Shown: positions 35,541 to 44,812 of the stretch, one piece after another
Numbering within the stretch: the first letter of the stretch is position 1
How the letters are laid out: each line of letters opens with the position of its first letter
Assembly (NCBI GenBank): GCA_964583095.1
Contig: CAZOVB010000012.1
Span: 31,661-95,660 of the forward strand
DNA from: CAZOVB01 sp964583095
Lineage (GTDB): Bacteria > Planctomycetota > Phycisphaerae > SM23-33
DNA length: 64,000 nucleotides
Direction: 5' to 3'
Made by a program: the position numbers and the translations under genes
Notes under the pieces: model-generated
Databases searched by the model: none
Seen by the model: only the letters and a program-made list of their open reading frames with translations
Told to the model about the DNA's origin: nothing

Positions 35541-36569
35541 TTAGGAAGAGTGCCGTTGCTTTCGTCGCACCCTGGCCAGCTCCCGCATGTCCTCCGTGGG
35601 GTCGGTTTCGTCCACAATTTCGTCGCCCAGTAGCGTCTCCAGGACGTCTTCAAGCGTAACAATTCCCGCCTTTCCGCCGTATTCATCCACGACCAGCGCG
35701 ATGTGCTGTCGATCCCGGACGAAGGTCTCCAGCGCATCTGCCACTGAGGCCAGTTCGGGCAGAATGGCAATCGGCCTGGAGAGTTCTTCCAGGGGCAATT
35801 CATCCCGGCCTGCAGCGTGGGAATCATAGAGGGTAAAGCGGGTCACATAACCGGTTACGTCGTCTTTGTCCCTGCAGTAGACGGGGATCCTGGCAAAGCG
35901 GATGGGATGATGGTCCTGCATGGCCTGGCCTACGGTGGTCTGCTGATCCAGCGACAGCACTACGGTGCGGGGGGTCAGGATATCCGATAACCGTATCTTC
36001 TGTAGTCCCAGAAGGTTGTGGGCAATGCGGGATTCCCGGCTTTCCATGGCGCCACTGGCGCGTCCCAGGCGCAGGGTGGCCAGCAGCTCCGAACGGCTCA
36101 GTTCCTGGCCCGAGCGGGAATAGCGAATCCGCCGGTTGATCCACTCCAGCGGCACGATCAGGGGCAAGCAGATGAAGATCATCCCGCGGATGGTGTAGGC
36201 GGTAAAGCCGGCCAGGGCCTTGGCATGGACCGCTCCGAGGGTCTTGGGGATGATCTCGCTGACGACAAGGATCAGAAATGTCATCAGGGCCCCGGCAATT
36301 CCGACCGCCTGGCTGCCGAATACGATGGCGGCCTGGGCACCGACGCCTGCCGCCCCGGCGGTATGGGCAATGGTATTGAGTGTCAAGATGGCCGCCAGGG
36401 GCCTGTCGATGTTGTTCTTCATCTCGGCAAGTATCTGTCCAGCCTTGGTTTCCTTCTGGGCCAGCGCTTCGACATAGCTGCCGGGCAAACTCAGCAGCGA
36501 CGCCTCCAGCAGCGAGCAGAGAAAGCTGATGAGGATCGCCAAGCATCCGTAGGCAAACAGCAGAAGCAT
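35541..36569 (-). CDS. CNNM/CorC-type membrane protein (DUF21 plus CBS)
   Basis: A 342-residue protein. Residues ~1-145 are a DUF21 membrane domain with about four helices (MLLLFAYGCLAILISFLCS, NTIAHTAGAAGVGAQ, ILVVSEIIPKTLGAVHA). Then comes a CBS pair (SDILTPRTVVLSLDQQTT, HIALVVDEYGGKAGIVTLEDVLETLLGDEI in two parts). The family transports or senses Mg2+ and other divalent cations. The transporter-associated CorC_HlyC domain at the C-terminus seems absent, since the protein ends soon after the second CBS. Monocistronic; the GAF gene is downstream on the same strand with its own promoter. Confidence 0.85.
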   Translation of the reverse strand: MLLLFAYGCLAILISFLCSLLEASLLSLPGSYVEALAQKETKAGQILAEMKNNIDRPLAAILTLNTIAHTAGAAGVGAQAAIVFGSQAVGIAGALMTFLILVVSEIIPKTLGAVHAKALAGFTAYTIRGMIFICLPLIVPLEWINRRIRYSRSGQELSRSELLATLRLGRASGAMESRESRIAHNLLGLQKIRLSDILTPRTVVLSLDQQTTVGQAMQDHHPIRFARIPVYCRDKDDVTGYVTRFTLYDSHAAGRDELPLEELSRPIAILPELASVADALETFVRDRQHIALVVDEYGGKAGIVTLEDVLETLLGDEIVDETDPTEDMRELARVRRKQRHSS

Positions 36570-36777
36570 GTGGGTCCTTTTTCTTGGGCAGGAATACGGG
36601 GCGTGCAGAGCCTTGTCACCGCACGGGCGGAGAAGTTCGCGGTTTCTCCACCCATCCGAAACGATTTCTTAAAGTTGGAATGTTATCAGACACAGACCCG
36701 GAAACCGAAGCGGAAAGATTCAGTGAGGGTAGCTTCCGAACGGGGGTATCCCTTGTACTTTATCCAGGAGAAAACAA

Positions 36778-38349
36778 ATGCAGACTTGTTGCCGGAAAAA
36801 CAGCAGCATTGCGGGGGCCCTGGTTCTGGCCCTGATCATGACACTCAGCGAATCGGCCCGGGCCGGGGCCGACCTGACCGTCGTCGCTCTGCCCGATACG
36901 CAGAAGTACTCCGAGGACCTCGACCCCAATCCGGCCGGGTTCCCGCCGATCTACGATCCGCAAGGCACCGCCCACTTTTTCGGCGCCCAGACGCGGTGGA
37001 TCGTGGATCAGGCCTTGCCCAGGGGCATCGACTACGTGGTACACTTGGGCGATATCGTCGAGCACGGCAACGATACCGTTCAGTGGAACCGGGCCAAAGA
37101 GGCGATGAACAAGCTGCATCCCGATCCGGCCACCAACTGGCAGGGGGTGCCCTACGGCACGTGCATGGGCAACCACGACAACCACGATCCACACGATTGG
37201 CCCAATGTACCGGAGGATATCACCGGGGATCGGTATCTCGAGTACTTCTCGCCGGCACACGACTACACGCCGGGTAACAGCTACAGCCGGCAGAGCTGGT
37301 GGGCGGGGCACTCCTCCAGTGGACTGAGCAACGCCCAGATTGTCCAGGCAGACAACGGAGAGCAGGTCTTGTTTCTCAACCTGGCCATCGATTCGCCCCA
37401 GCCGGAACTGGATTGGGCCCAATTGGTTGTCAAAGCTCATCAGGACAAGCCGGCAGTGGTTTCGACCCATCGGTATCTCTACGACTTCCGCCTGCTCCAG
37501 GGCCGATACGGCGACGGAGCGATCGGGACTCCCGGCTCCTACGCCCAGACCGGTCTGGCGGATGAGCAGTACGCCGTCAATGCCGTTTTTCCCGAGCAGC
37601 TCTGGCAGGACTTCATCAGCAAGAACCGGAACATCTTCATGGTGCTCTCCGGTCACTGCCATGGCCAATATCACCAGGTCAGTACCAACGACGCGGGCCT
37701 GCCGGTTATCGAGGTGCTCACCGACTACCAGGACGGGCCCAATGGCGGCAATGGATTTCTGCGCATCATGGATCTGGACCTCGAGGCCGGCGAAATCCAC
37801 TTCCAGACTTACTCGCCGGTGACCGGGATGAACCGCAGCGTCCTGGCCAATGATTTCCTTGAAACGCTGGCAATGGTTGACCATTACGGCCCGACCCTCT
37901 GGGAGAATCTGCCCGATGCCCAGAAGGCCTACTATCAGGCTGCTTACGGGGTGACGGACTTCGAAAGCTTCAAGAACGATGTCTTGGCGGCCGACCTGCC
38001 CCAGTTCGAGTTGACCGATCATTCCCAGTGGCCGATCCTCGTTGCGACGCTGATCGCGGCCAGTCCCGATCTGCAGCAGATGGATCCGGCCATGGCCGAG
38101 GACTACATCGTCCGGAACTACAAGTGGGAGGGTCTGTGGATGGCGGCCTTCGCGCCGGATCCAGCCAATCCCTACACAGCTCTTGCGGGCAACGGACCCC
38201 GCGATGGTGAGTTCACCATCACGCTCTCGGAGTACCTGGATTCCCAAGGCAACGAGGTCAGCTTCAACTCCTACGTGGTTCCGGAACCGACCATACTGGC
38301 CCTGCTGGGGCTGGGAGCTGCAGGACTGCTCAAGCGACGCAGAAGATAG
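36778..38349 (+). CDS. PEP-CTERM metallophosphoesterase
   Basis: A 523-residue exported protein with a signal peptide (IAGALVLALIMTLSESARA). A calcineurin-like phosphoesterase domain follows: VVALPDTQKY, YVVHLGDIVEHGND, GTCMGNHDNHD and VLSGHCHGQYH, together the metal-binding D-x-H, GD, GNHD and GHxH motifs. The C-terminus is VVPEPTILALLGLGAAG, then LLKRRRR, a PEP-CTERM exosortase sorting signal (PEP, hydrophobic helix, Arg tail). The product is therefore processed by an exosortase/archaeosortase-type enzyme encoded elsewhere and exported to the cell surface or matrix. It hydrolyses phosphoesters; substrate unknown. It ends at a strong two-way terminator. Confidence 0.9.
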   Translation: MQTCCRKNSSIAGALVLALIMTLSESARAGADLTVVALPDTQKYSEDLDPNPAGFPPIYDPQGTAHFFGAQTRWIVDQALPRGIDYVVHLGDIVEHGNDTVQWNRAKEAMNKLHPDPATNWQGVPYGTCMGNHDNHDPHDWPNVPEDITGDRYLEYFSPAHDYTPGNSYSRQSWWAGHSSSGLSNAQIVQADNGEQVLFLNLAIDSPQPELDWAQLVVKAHQDKPAVVSTHRYLYDFRLLQGRYGDGAIGTPGSYAQTGLADEQYAVNAVFPEQLWQDFISKNRNIFMVLSGHCHGQYHQVSTNDAGLPVIEVLTDYQDGPNGGNGFLRIMDLDLEAGEIHFQTYSPVTGMNRSVLANDFLETLAMVDHYGPTLWENLPDAQKAYYQAAYGVTDFESFKNDVLAADLPQFELTDHSQWPILVATLIAASPDLQQMDPAMAEDYIVRNYKWEGLWMAAFAPDPANPYTALAGNGPRDGEFTITLSEYLDSQGNEVSFNSYVVPEPTILALLGLGAAGLLKRRRR

Positions 38350-38404
38350 CCGCCCGGCTCGGACGTACAACGGCCGAGGTGTCGCGGGCTTGGAAGGGCC
38401 CGAT

Positions 38405-38447
38405 AAAAGACGACCGGCGTCGCAGGCAGCGGCGCCGGTCGTCTTTT
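38405..38447. terminator. Bidirectional terminator between the PEP-CTERM gene and rpoD
   Basis: A perfect 15-bp inverted repeat (aaaagacgaccggcg 38405-38419, cgccggtcgtctttt 38433-38447) with A and T ends lies between two convergent genes. It gives a U-tract in both directions. Confidence 0.9.
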
Positions 38448-38466
38448 GGGTTCAGCGTCTGGGGAA

Positions 38467-40116
38467 TCAGCCGGCCGAGCGGGAATCCAGGAAACCTTCC
38501 AGCTTCCTCGCCCGAACGGGGTGCTGAAGCTTGCGAATGGCCTTGGCTTCGACCTGGCGGACACGCTCCCGGGTGACCTTGAAGATCCGTCCGACTTCCT
38601 CGAGCGTGTAGGTATAGCCGTCGCCGATCCCGTAACGGAGCTTGATGATTTCGCGTTCGCGGTAGGTCAGCGTCTTGAGGACTTCCTCGATGCGGTCCTT
38701 GAGCATTTCGGTCCCGGCCGATTCCACGGGCGACTCGGCCGAACCGTCCTCGATGAAATCGCCGAAGTAGCTGTCTTCGCTCTCGCCGACGGGACGATCG
38801 AGGCTGATCGGGTGCCGGGAGATTTTCAGCACGCGCCGGGCTTCCGAGACGCTCATGCCGGCCTGGTCGGCGATTTCCTCGATGGTTGGCTCGCGGCCCC
38901 GTTCCTGCACAAGCCGTTTGGAGATATTCCGCAGCTTGCTCATGGTTTCGATCATGTGCACCGGAATGCGAATGGTCCGGGCGTGGTCGGCAATGGCGCG
39001 GGTGATGGCCTGGCGGATCCACCAGGTGGCGTAGGTGGAGAACTTGTATCCGCGGCGGTATTCGTACTTGTCGACCGCACGCATCAGGCCTGTGTTGCCC
39101 TCCTGGATGATATCCAGGAAACTCAGGCCGCGGTTGCGGTACTTCTTGGCGATGGACACCACGAGCCGCAGGTTGCCGCCGGAGAGTTCCCTCTTGGCGT
39201 GTTCGTAGTCATTGAAGACCTTCTGGATGGCCTTGACGCGTTTTCGCAGCACGTCGGGTTCTTCCAGGACCAGGTCCATCAGGCCGGTGAGCTCTTCCTT
39301 CATCACCTCCACGTCCTCGGGAGGGACGTTGTTTTCGTCGGCGTGGGCGATGGTTCGTTCCAGCTCCATCATCTTCTGGCAGATGTGCTGGAGCTTCTTC
39401 ATCAGCGGCTGGATCTTGCTGGTCCGAAGGCTCAACTCCTCGATGAGCTTGGCCGCACGGCGCCGGCGCTTCCAGACGCGCCGCCGGGCCGATCGCCGTT
39501 TCTCCTCATCGACCGATTCGTCGATCCCCACCGCCCAGTCCTTCCGGTTGCACTCGATGATGCGCCTGACGGTTTCCAGGTTGGCAGGCATCCGCTCGGT
39601 GATGATCTCCTTGGAGAGATTCTCAGCGGTGGAGATTTTCATCGTGCGGTCGAAGGGCAGGTCCCCGGCGTAGACCTGGGCAAGGATCTCCGTGGCCTGC
39701 TGAATGCAGTAATCGCTCTCGAGGACCCGACGTCGGAAATGCATCCGAGTCATCTCGATCTTCTTGGCAAGAGCGATCTCTTCATCGCGGGTCAGCAGCG
39801 GGATCTCGCCCATCTGGGTCAGGTACATGCGGACCGGGTCGTCGATCCGCTTGGTATCCATCTCCAGCTCGCCCGGGGCTTCTTGCTTCTTGTCCTCTTC
39901 CGCCCCGTCGGCGAATTTCTCTCTTCGGGCGGCCTCGGACTCATCCAGCAATTCGATGCCCAGTTCATCCAGGGTCATCAACAGCGAGTCGAGCTTTTCC
40001 GGTGCGACTGCCTCGTCGGGCAGATCTTCGTTCATCTCCTCGTACGTCAGGTACCCGCGATTCTTGCCCTTCTGGATGAGCTTTCGTACACATGCATCCA
40101 ACGCTTCAGACATCAA
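38467..40116 (-). CDS. rpoD: Primary sigma factor RpoD
   Basis: A 549-residue housekeeping sigma-70. The N-terminal region 1.1-like part (residues ~1-50) starts MMSEALDACVRKLIQKGK. Region 1.2 is DDPVRMYLTQMGEIPLLT. Region 2 contains the core-binding and -10 segments GNTGLMRAVDKYEYRRGYKF and FSTYATWWIRQAITRAI. Region 3 includes RNISKRLVQERGREPTIEEIA, and region 4 ends with TYREREIIKLRYGIGDG and TLEEVGRIFKVTRERVRQVE for the -35. dnaG lies upstream on the same strand, as in the macromolecular synthesis operon; rpsU is not present. A separate promoter is at 40191-40218. Confidence 0.97.
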   Translation of the reverse strand: MMSEALDACVRKLIQKGKNRGYLTYEEMNEDLPDEAVAPEKLDSLLMTLDELGIELLDESEAARREKFADGAEEDKKQEAPGELEMDTKRIDDPVRMYLTQMGEIPLLTRDEEIALAKKIEMTRMHFRRRVLESDYCIQQATEILAQVYAGDLPFDRTMKISTAENLSKEIITERMPANLETVRRIIECNRKDWAVGIDESVDEEKRRSARRRVWKRRRRAAKLIEELSLRTSKIQPLMKKLQHICQKMMELERTIAHADENNVPPEDVEVMKEELTGLMDLVLEEPDVLRKRVKAIQKVFNDYEHAKRELSGGNLRLVVSIAKKYRNRGLSFLDIIQEGNTGLMRAVDKYEYRRGYKFSTYATWWIRQAITRAIADHARTIRIPVHMIETMSKLRNISKRLVQERGREPTIEEIADQAGMSVSEARRVLKISRHPISLDRPVGESEDSYFGDFIEDGSAESPVESAGTEMLKDRIEEVLKTLTYREREIIKLRYGIGDGYTYTLEEVGRIFKVTRERVRQVEAKAIRKLQHPVRARKLEGFLDSRSAG

Positions 40117-40190
40117 TTACTCCTGCAAAGTCATCGGTAGGACCAGACGGATGCCTCCAGAGGCATGGCCAATTCGTCTGAACCCTGTAG

Positions 40191-40218
40191 TTTATACGCG
40201 TCGGGATCGACAAGGCAA
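40191..40218 (-). promoter_or_regulatory. Promoter of rpoD
   Basis: Minus strand TTGCCT (plus 40213-40218), a 16-base spacer and TATAAA (plus 40191-40196); start near 40184, 68 bases before rpoD. The 391-bp dnaG-rpoD gap shows no gene; the rest of it (40219-40507) has no element I can name. Confidence 0.6.
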
Positions 40219-40507
40219 CAAACAAAAATGGGAAAAATGTACAATCCAAGCCGGTATTTCCTTGTGATCCGTCCTGTCTCTGTAATGCCGGTCAAGCGCC
40301 TCCACCTCCAGCCTGCGACCGCCTGCAATGACGGGAGTTTGTAACAAAAGTGTTTTCGTCGTTGAGCGTCAGGCAGGGGACTTTTGTCAAGGACTCCCGA
40401 AGCAGGCAATACCGAAGCATAGTCGACCCGCCTGCCGGCGGATGCGGGGGGAAAATGACCGGGATCCGGGCAGGCAACTCAACGTGAAAACAACCGCGTC
40501 ACTTGCT

Positions 40508-42301
40508 CTACATTATTCTAGGACGCTTGCGGAGGTCGGCGCGGCGAAGGCGAGTCTGGAGTTGGCGGAGCATATCGTCGTCGCCCTGGGCCGAGGCCTT
40601 GAGCTGTTCGATTTCCATTCGCCCCCGACGGTACAGGATGCACTCGACCGCGCCGGTAAGGGTGCGCTCGTAGTTGCCACGATGACTTCCCGCATCGGCC
40701 AGGGCGACAATTATCGAGGCAAGGTCCGAGAGTTCCTCGCGGCTGATGAGTTCTTCCAGTCGCAGGTGCCCTTCGGCCGCCAGCGACCAGATCGCACGGG
40801 CGATGCGCTGCAATGGCCCCGTCGAGAAATCCGCAGGGTCGATCCGCTCGGCCACAGAGTCGAAATGATCCGGCTCGTTGAGCAGGACCTCCAGTATCTG
40901 TCGCTGGGCCAGGTCCTGCGGGCCCCGGGAGGCCAAAACCCCGGGCCCATCGGGTGGGCCCGAGCCCGCGGGCCTGCGGTCAAGCCGTCGCGTGAGCTTC
41001 CGCATCTGCATCTGAAGATCCGAGACGGGAATGTTCAGAAGGTGGGCGATGTGATGGGCCAGTTGGCCCCGCCTGACTTCATCTATGGTCCCGAAGGCCT
41101 CGCTGGTGGCCACCACACGCAGGAATTCGTCCACCTGGCGACGCCTCTCGACCAGAGAGGACCCCTGCTGAATGGCCTGGCTGCGAAGCTGCCAGACATG
41201 GGCCAGGGCATCGGGAGCCTGGGCGACCAGCTCCTGCAAGGCCTGGGCCCCGTGGGCCAGTACGAAGTCGGCCGGGTCCTTCCCGTCGGGAATCTTCGCG
41301 ATGCGCACGTTGACCTGCTGCTGGAGGAACAGCTCCAAGGCGCGAAGGGCCGCATTGGCCCCGGCGTCGTCGGCATCAAAAAGCAGCACGATGTCATTGG
41401 CGTATCGGGAGAGGATTCGCACGTGACCGTCGGTCAGCGACGTGCCCAGCGTGGCCACCATGTTCTTCACCCCGTGCTGGTGGGGAAGGAGCACGTCGAA
41501 GTAGCCTTCGGCCACAATGGCGGTTCCGCCCTGGACGATTTGCTCCCGGGCGAGATCCAACCCGAACATCTGGCGGGATTTATCGAAAATGGGGGTCTCG
41601 GCGCTGTTGAGGTACTTGGCTCGCTGCTGGTCATCCAGGGCCCGTCCGCCAAATGCGATGGTCTTGCCGGCTGCGTCGCGGATAGGAATCATCAGGCGAT
41701 TGCGGAAGCGGTCGTAGAAACCCCCGGATTCCCGTTCGACGGCCAGGCCCGCCTGAGCAATCTGGGCCGGCGAATAGCCTTTTCTGCCTCCCGCCTGGCC
41801 AAGCGCGTCCCAGCTGTCGGGCGCGAAGCCCAGGCCGAACTGCTCGATGGCCTCTTGGGTAAAGCCTCTCTTTTGGGCGTAGGCAAGGGCCTCGGCCCCG
41901 GCGGGCGTCTGGAGCTGGGACTGAAAAAACCGTCCGGCGAATTCGCAGATTTCCTGAAGGCTGCCGCGCGACGGGCCCTGGGGCCTGTCGGCCTGGCCCG
42001 CCTGATCGACGGGCAGGGGAATGTTGGCACGCTGGGCCAGTTGCTCGACGGCTTCGGGGAAAGCGGCCTTGTCGAAGTTCATCACCCACTGGAAGACCCC
42101 GCCGCCGGCCCCGCAGACGAAGCACTTGTAGATCTGCTTGGCCGGGGAGATGTTCAGTGAAGGGTTCTTGTCATCGTGGAACGGGCAGAGTCCGACGAAC
42201 TCGCTTCCGCGACGTTTCAGCGCGATATACGTGGAGACCAGGTCGACGATGTCCGTCGCCTGGGCCACCTGGTCGATGAATTGCTGGCTGAATCGAGGCA
42301 A
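40508..42301 (-). CDS. dnaG: DNA primase DnaG
   Basis: A 597-residue primase that makes RNA primers for DNA replication. The N-terminal CHC2 zinc-binding domain shows LCPFHDDKNPS and YKCFVCGAGGG. The TOPRIM catalytic domain has FGGRALDDQ, AIVAEGYFDVLLPHQHG and the carboxylates of IVLLFDADDAGANAALRAL. A C-terminal helicase-binding part follows and is of normal length. Upstream lies an unknown membrane protein gene (91 bases away), downstream rpoD. Confidence 0.95.
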   Translation of the reverse strand: MPRFSQQFIDQVAQATDIVDLVSTYIALKRRGSEFVGLCPFHDDKNPSLNISPAKQIYKCFVCGAGGGVFQWVMNFDKAAFPEAVEQLAQRANIPLPVDQAGQADRPQGPSRGSLQEICEFAGRFFQSQLQTPAGAEALAYAQKRGFTQEAIEQFGLGFAPDSWDALGQAGGRKGYSPAQIAQAGLAVERESGGFYDRFRNRLMIPIRDAAGKTIAFGGRALDDQQRAKYLNSAETPIFDKSRQMFGLDLAREQIVQGGTAIVAEGYFDVLLPHQHGVKNMVATLGTSLTDGHVRILSRYANDIVLLFDADDAGANAALRALELFLQQQVNVRIAKIPDGKDPADFVLAHGAQALQELVAQAPDALAHVWQLRSQAIQQGSSLVERRRQVDEFLRVVATSEAFGTIDEVRRGQLAHHIAHLLNIPVSDLQMQMRKLTRRLDRRPAGSGPPDGPGVLASRGPQDLAQRQILEVLLNEPDHFDSVAERIDPADFSTGPLQRIARAIWSLAAEGHLRLEELISREELSDLASIIVALADAGSHRGNYERTLTGAVECILYRRGRMEIEQLKASAQGDDDMLRQLQTRLRRADLRKRPRIM

Positions 42302-42391
42302 AGTCGGCTCCGTCCGCGCTGTCGCTGGCTGCGCGGGGCGATTATATCACATGGACGGCTGATGCCGGAAAGAACCTGCCCGACCGGCGAG

Positions 42392-42988
42392 TCACTTGCT
42401 CGAAAGAAAGCGAATCAGGCCCACGATCAGCAGGATCAGGCCCAGCAGTCCGCCCAGGACCGCTGCGATGAGCATTCCGGCCGATCCGGCAAGCTCGGAG
42501 AAATTCAGTTGGCCGATGGCCAGGACCCGCTGGCCCGCAAAACCGGGTTCGGCGTCCACTTCCAGCAGGGCCTCTCCGGTCCTCTCGGCCTGGAAGGTCT
42601 GGATCAGATGCCCTTCATGTCCGTGGAAGGAGTAGTCGAAATCGAAAGAGGACGGGGCCAGGGGTATTTCCTGCCCATCTTCCACCCACTGCATACGCAC
42701 CGTCAGCCCACCGACATCATCGGATGTGTCATACACTTTGCCGTCGACCTGGCTGCGGGTCTCCAGGAAGATTTTGTATTCGCCCAGGCTGTCGATCCGA
42801 ACTCTCCCGCTGCCGGGAACCACGACCCGTTGGAAGTCGAACTGCCTGTCCATGCCCGAGAGCAGTTTGTTGACTCCTTGGAAGCCCGCAATCGGCGCTG
42901 CGACCAGAAGCAACAGCCCGAGCACCAGAAAAATTCTGCCTTTTCGGGGCTTGGCTTGATCCGGACCAAACACTTCTTCCTGGCTCAT
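42392..42988 (-). CDS. Membrane protein of unknown function, two transmembrane helices
   Basis: A 198-residue protein. A cytoplasmic charged N-terminus (MSQEEVFGPDQAKPRKGR) leads to helix 1 (IFLVLGLLLLVAAPIAGF). A ~120-residue mostly beta extracytoplasmic domain follows (VVVPGSGRVRIDSLGEYKIF, SQVDGKVYDTSDDVGG). Helix 2 is AAVLGGLLGLILLIVGLI, then LSSK. The layout suggests an outward beta-sandwich held between two helices. I recognise no family. It lies between the RNase H-like gene and dnaG on the same strand, with 75 and 90-base gaps; co-transcription is possible. Confidence 0.75.
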   Translation of the reverse strand: MSQEEVFGPDQAKPRKGRIFLVLGLLLLVAAPIAGFQGVNKLLSGMDRQFDFQRVVVPGSGRVRIDSLGEYKIFLETRSQVDGKVYDTSDDVGGLTVRMQWVEDGQEIPLAPSSFDFDYSFHGHEGHLIQTFQAERTGEALLEVDAEPGFAGQRVLAIGQLNFSELAGSAGMLIAAVLGGLLGLILLIVGLIRFLSSK

Positions 42989-43063
42989 TGGTGATCCTCC
43001 ACATGCCTTTGAAAGTCAGGGCTCGGTGTCCCTGTCGTTTTCAACTTGCCGGCCTGGATTCGC

Positions 43064-43504
43064 TCAGGCCTCGGCCGACTCCACGTTCTGCTTCTGTTGG
43101 ATGGCCAGGTTGACAAGTTTGTCCGCCTGGGCATTGTGTTCGCGCCGGACGTGGCGGATCTGGAAGCTTTCAAACTCCCGGGTCAGTTGCGTGGCTTCTG
43201 CGTAGAGGGGCTTGAGGCCTGCGTTCTTCACCCGGTACTGTCCGAGCATCTGGCGGACCATCAACTCCGAATCGCTGACAAGCTGTACATGCCTGGCCCC
43301 GAGTTGTTTGGCCGTCCGCAGTCCGTAGAGCATGCCCTGGTACTCGGCGACATTGTTGGTGGCCCGACCCAGAAAGAGCCCCGCTTCATGAATGCACATG
43401 CCGTCCCGGGCGTCGCAAATGACGACGCCGGCTCCGGCCGGTCCTGGGTTGCCCTTGGCTCCACCGTCGGTGTGGATGATGACGTGCAGGTCTTTCTTGG
43501 CCAT
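43064..43504 (-). CDS. Ribonuclease HI-family protein
   Basis: A 146-residue enzyme of the RNase H fold: HTDGGAKGNPGPAGAGVV with the first Asp, NNVAEYQGM with the Glu, SDSELMVRQM with the second Asp, and HNAQADKLVNLA with the last Asp, so the DEDD site is complete. It cuts RNA in RNA-DNA hybrids. It resembles the short RnhA-like family typical of Gram-positive and planctomycete genomes more than E. coli RnhA. It follows the C4 zinc-ribbon gene by 22 bases, a pairing also seen in other phyla. Confidence 0.88.
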   Translation of the reverse strand: MAKKDLHVIIHTDGGAKGNPGPAGAGVVICDARDGMCIHEAGLFLGRATNNVAEYQGMLYGLRTAKQLGARHVQLVSDSELMVRQMLGQYRVKNAGLKPLYAEATQLTREFESFQIRHVRREHNAQADKLVNLAIQQKQNVESAEA

Positions 43505-43526
43505 GATACGTCCTGAGCTTTCCGGG

Positions 43527-44276
43527 TCAGTTGGTCGACGCTTTTGCGTGCGATTCCAGATAGAGGATTCGACCGCAGTTATCGCAGGTGCGAATCTCGT
43601 CCCGGACGCCCAGTGCGTTGGCGTGCTCCGGAGTCAGGCCCATGTAGCAGCCTCCGCAGACATAGGAATGCGGGGGCTTTTTGCCGTGGATTTCGATGGG
43701 AGCCATTGCCTCGCCGTCGTAGCTTTCCGCAATGCGATCGAAAACGGCCAGTGATTCCGGGTCAATATCCCTGGCGGCCTGTTCGCGTTGGGCTTCCAGA
43801 TCATCCTTCATTTTTGTCAGGCGCTGAATTTCTTCATCGCTGTTGGATTTAACGTCTTCCAGGCGCTTCTGCTCGGATTCCATCCCCTTGCTGATTTCCT
43901 CTGCCTGGCTCTTGAGGGTTTCGATTTCCTGCATGATCTTGAGCGTCTGATCTTCGATCTTGGCGTTGTCGGCCTTGAGGGTGTTGATCTGCGTCAGAAG
44001 GGCCGAGTATTCCTTGTTGCTCTTGGCCGAGTGAAGATCGCTGCGGAGTTTGGAGACCTTCTGGTCACTTTCCTTGAGGGTCAACTCGAAGCTGTCGGCC
44101 TGTTTGCGCCGGTCCAGGCACTGCTGCTCGAGGGTATCCACCTGGTCCTGGAGGTCGTCGATCTTTTTCTGCTGGGCGCTGACTGAAGCCGTTCGGGTTC
44201 GCAATCGCGAACGTACCTGAGAAAGTTTTCGCTCGATTTTCTGCAATGTCAGGAGATCCGCCAGCAGCGCTGCCAT
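43527..44276 (-). CDS. C4-type zinc-ribbon protein with long coiled coil
   Basis: A 249-residue protein. Residues ~10-165 form an antiparallel coiled coil (LLTLQKIERKLSQVRSRL, LEQQCLDRRKQADSFEL). The C-terminal zinc ribbon is VCGGCYMGLTPEHANAL followed by RTCDNCGRILYLE, two CxxC knuckles. The family is widespread (CT398-like) and proposed to act in nucleic-acid or secretion-linked roles, without firm function. It forms an operon with the RNase HI-family gene. The start ATG 44276 gives a normal length. Confidence 0.85.
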   Translation of the reverse strand: MAALLADLLTLQKIERKLSQVRSRLRTRTASVSAQQKKIDDLQDQVDTLEQQCLDRRKQADSFELTLKESDQKVSKLRSDLHSAKSNKEYSALLTQINTLKADNAKIEDQTLKIMQEIETLKSQAEEISKGMESEQKRLEDVKSNSDEEIQRLTKMKDDLEAQREQAARDIDPESLAVFDRIAESYDGEAMAPIEIHGKKPPHSYVCGGCYMGLTPEHANALGVRDEIRTCDNCGRILYLESHAKASTN

Positions 44277-44385
44277 CGATATTATCCTCTGTATTTACTT
44301 GGGAAGGAAGTCCAGGCCAAAACGCCATTATGATCGCAGCGCCAAGGGCGTTCAAGCGAAGAATCTGCAAAGGGGCTGATCGTTG

Positions 44386-44421
44386 AAAAAAGCTTGCCGG
44401 GCCCCGGGGCCTCCGAGGCAA
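44386..44421 (-). terminator. Terminator after the 73-residue gene
   Basis: Minus strand hairpin: TTGCC and GGCAA (plus 44417-44421 and 44394-44398) enclose the 12-bp palindrome ggccccggggcc. It is followed by GCTTTTTT (A run at plus 44386-44391). Confidence 0.65.
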
Positions 44422-44479
44422 AACACCCGGATGATTCCCTCCTGGAACACCGGGTCACAAGCCCACAAGCCGGGAACTT

Positions 44480-44701
44480 CTATAGGCCCGTGATCTCGCT
44501 TTCGTACTGGCCTGTCTGGTCGATCGCCGACTGGAGCCGATCCAGGATCCGGCGGCATGCGTCGATGCGCAGGCTCACCCGGGTCCGGTACTCACGATCG
44601 TCGGTGTGTCGATATTCCTGTCGGCTCGACGACATCTCCCCGTTGACAATCTCGGCCAGAACTTCCAGTTCCTCGTCGCTGAAGCGAAGGACGTGTGTCA
44701 T
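44480..44701 (-). CDS. Small helical protein of unknown function
   Basis: A 73-residue acidic, wholly helical protein starting MTHVLRFSDEELEVLAE, with a second helix RTRVSLRIDACRRILDRLQ. AAGGAAG lies upstream of ATG 44701 at good spacing, and a terminator follows, so it is a short independent transcript. No family recognised. It is divergent from the small HD gene (111 bases between starts) and may share its control. Confidence 0.65.
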   Translation of the reverse strand: MTHVLRFSDEELEVLAEIVNGEMSSSRQEYRHTDDREYRTRVSLRIDACRRILDRLQSAIDQTGQYESEITGL

Positions 44702-44812
44702 GGCAGCTTCCTTCCTGGGGAAAGATCCCGATACATTATAGAGCGGCCCGCAGGCACCGGCCAAGGGGGCATCCCGCTGGACAAGGACACTGCCCGGAGG
44801 TACTCTCGCGGT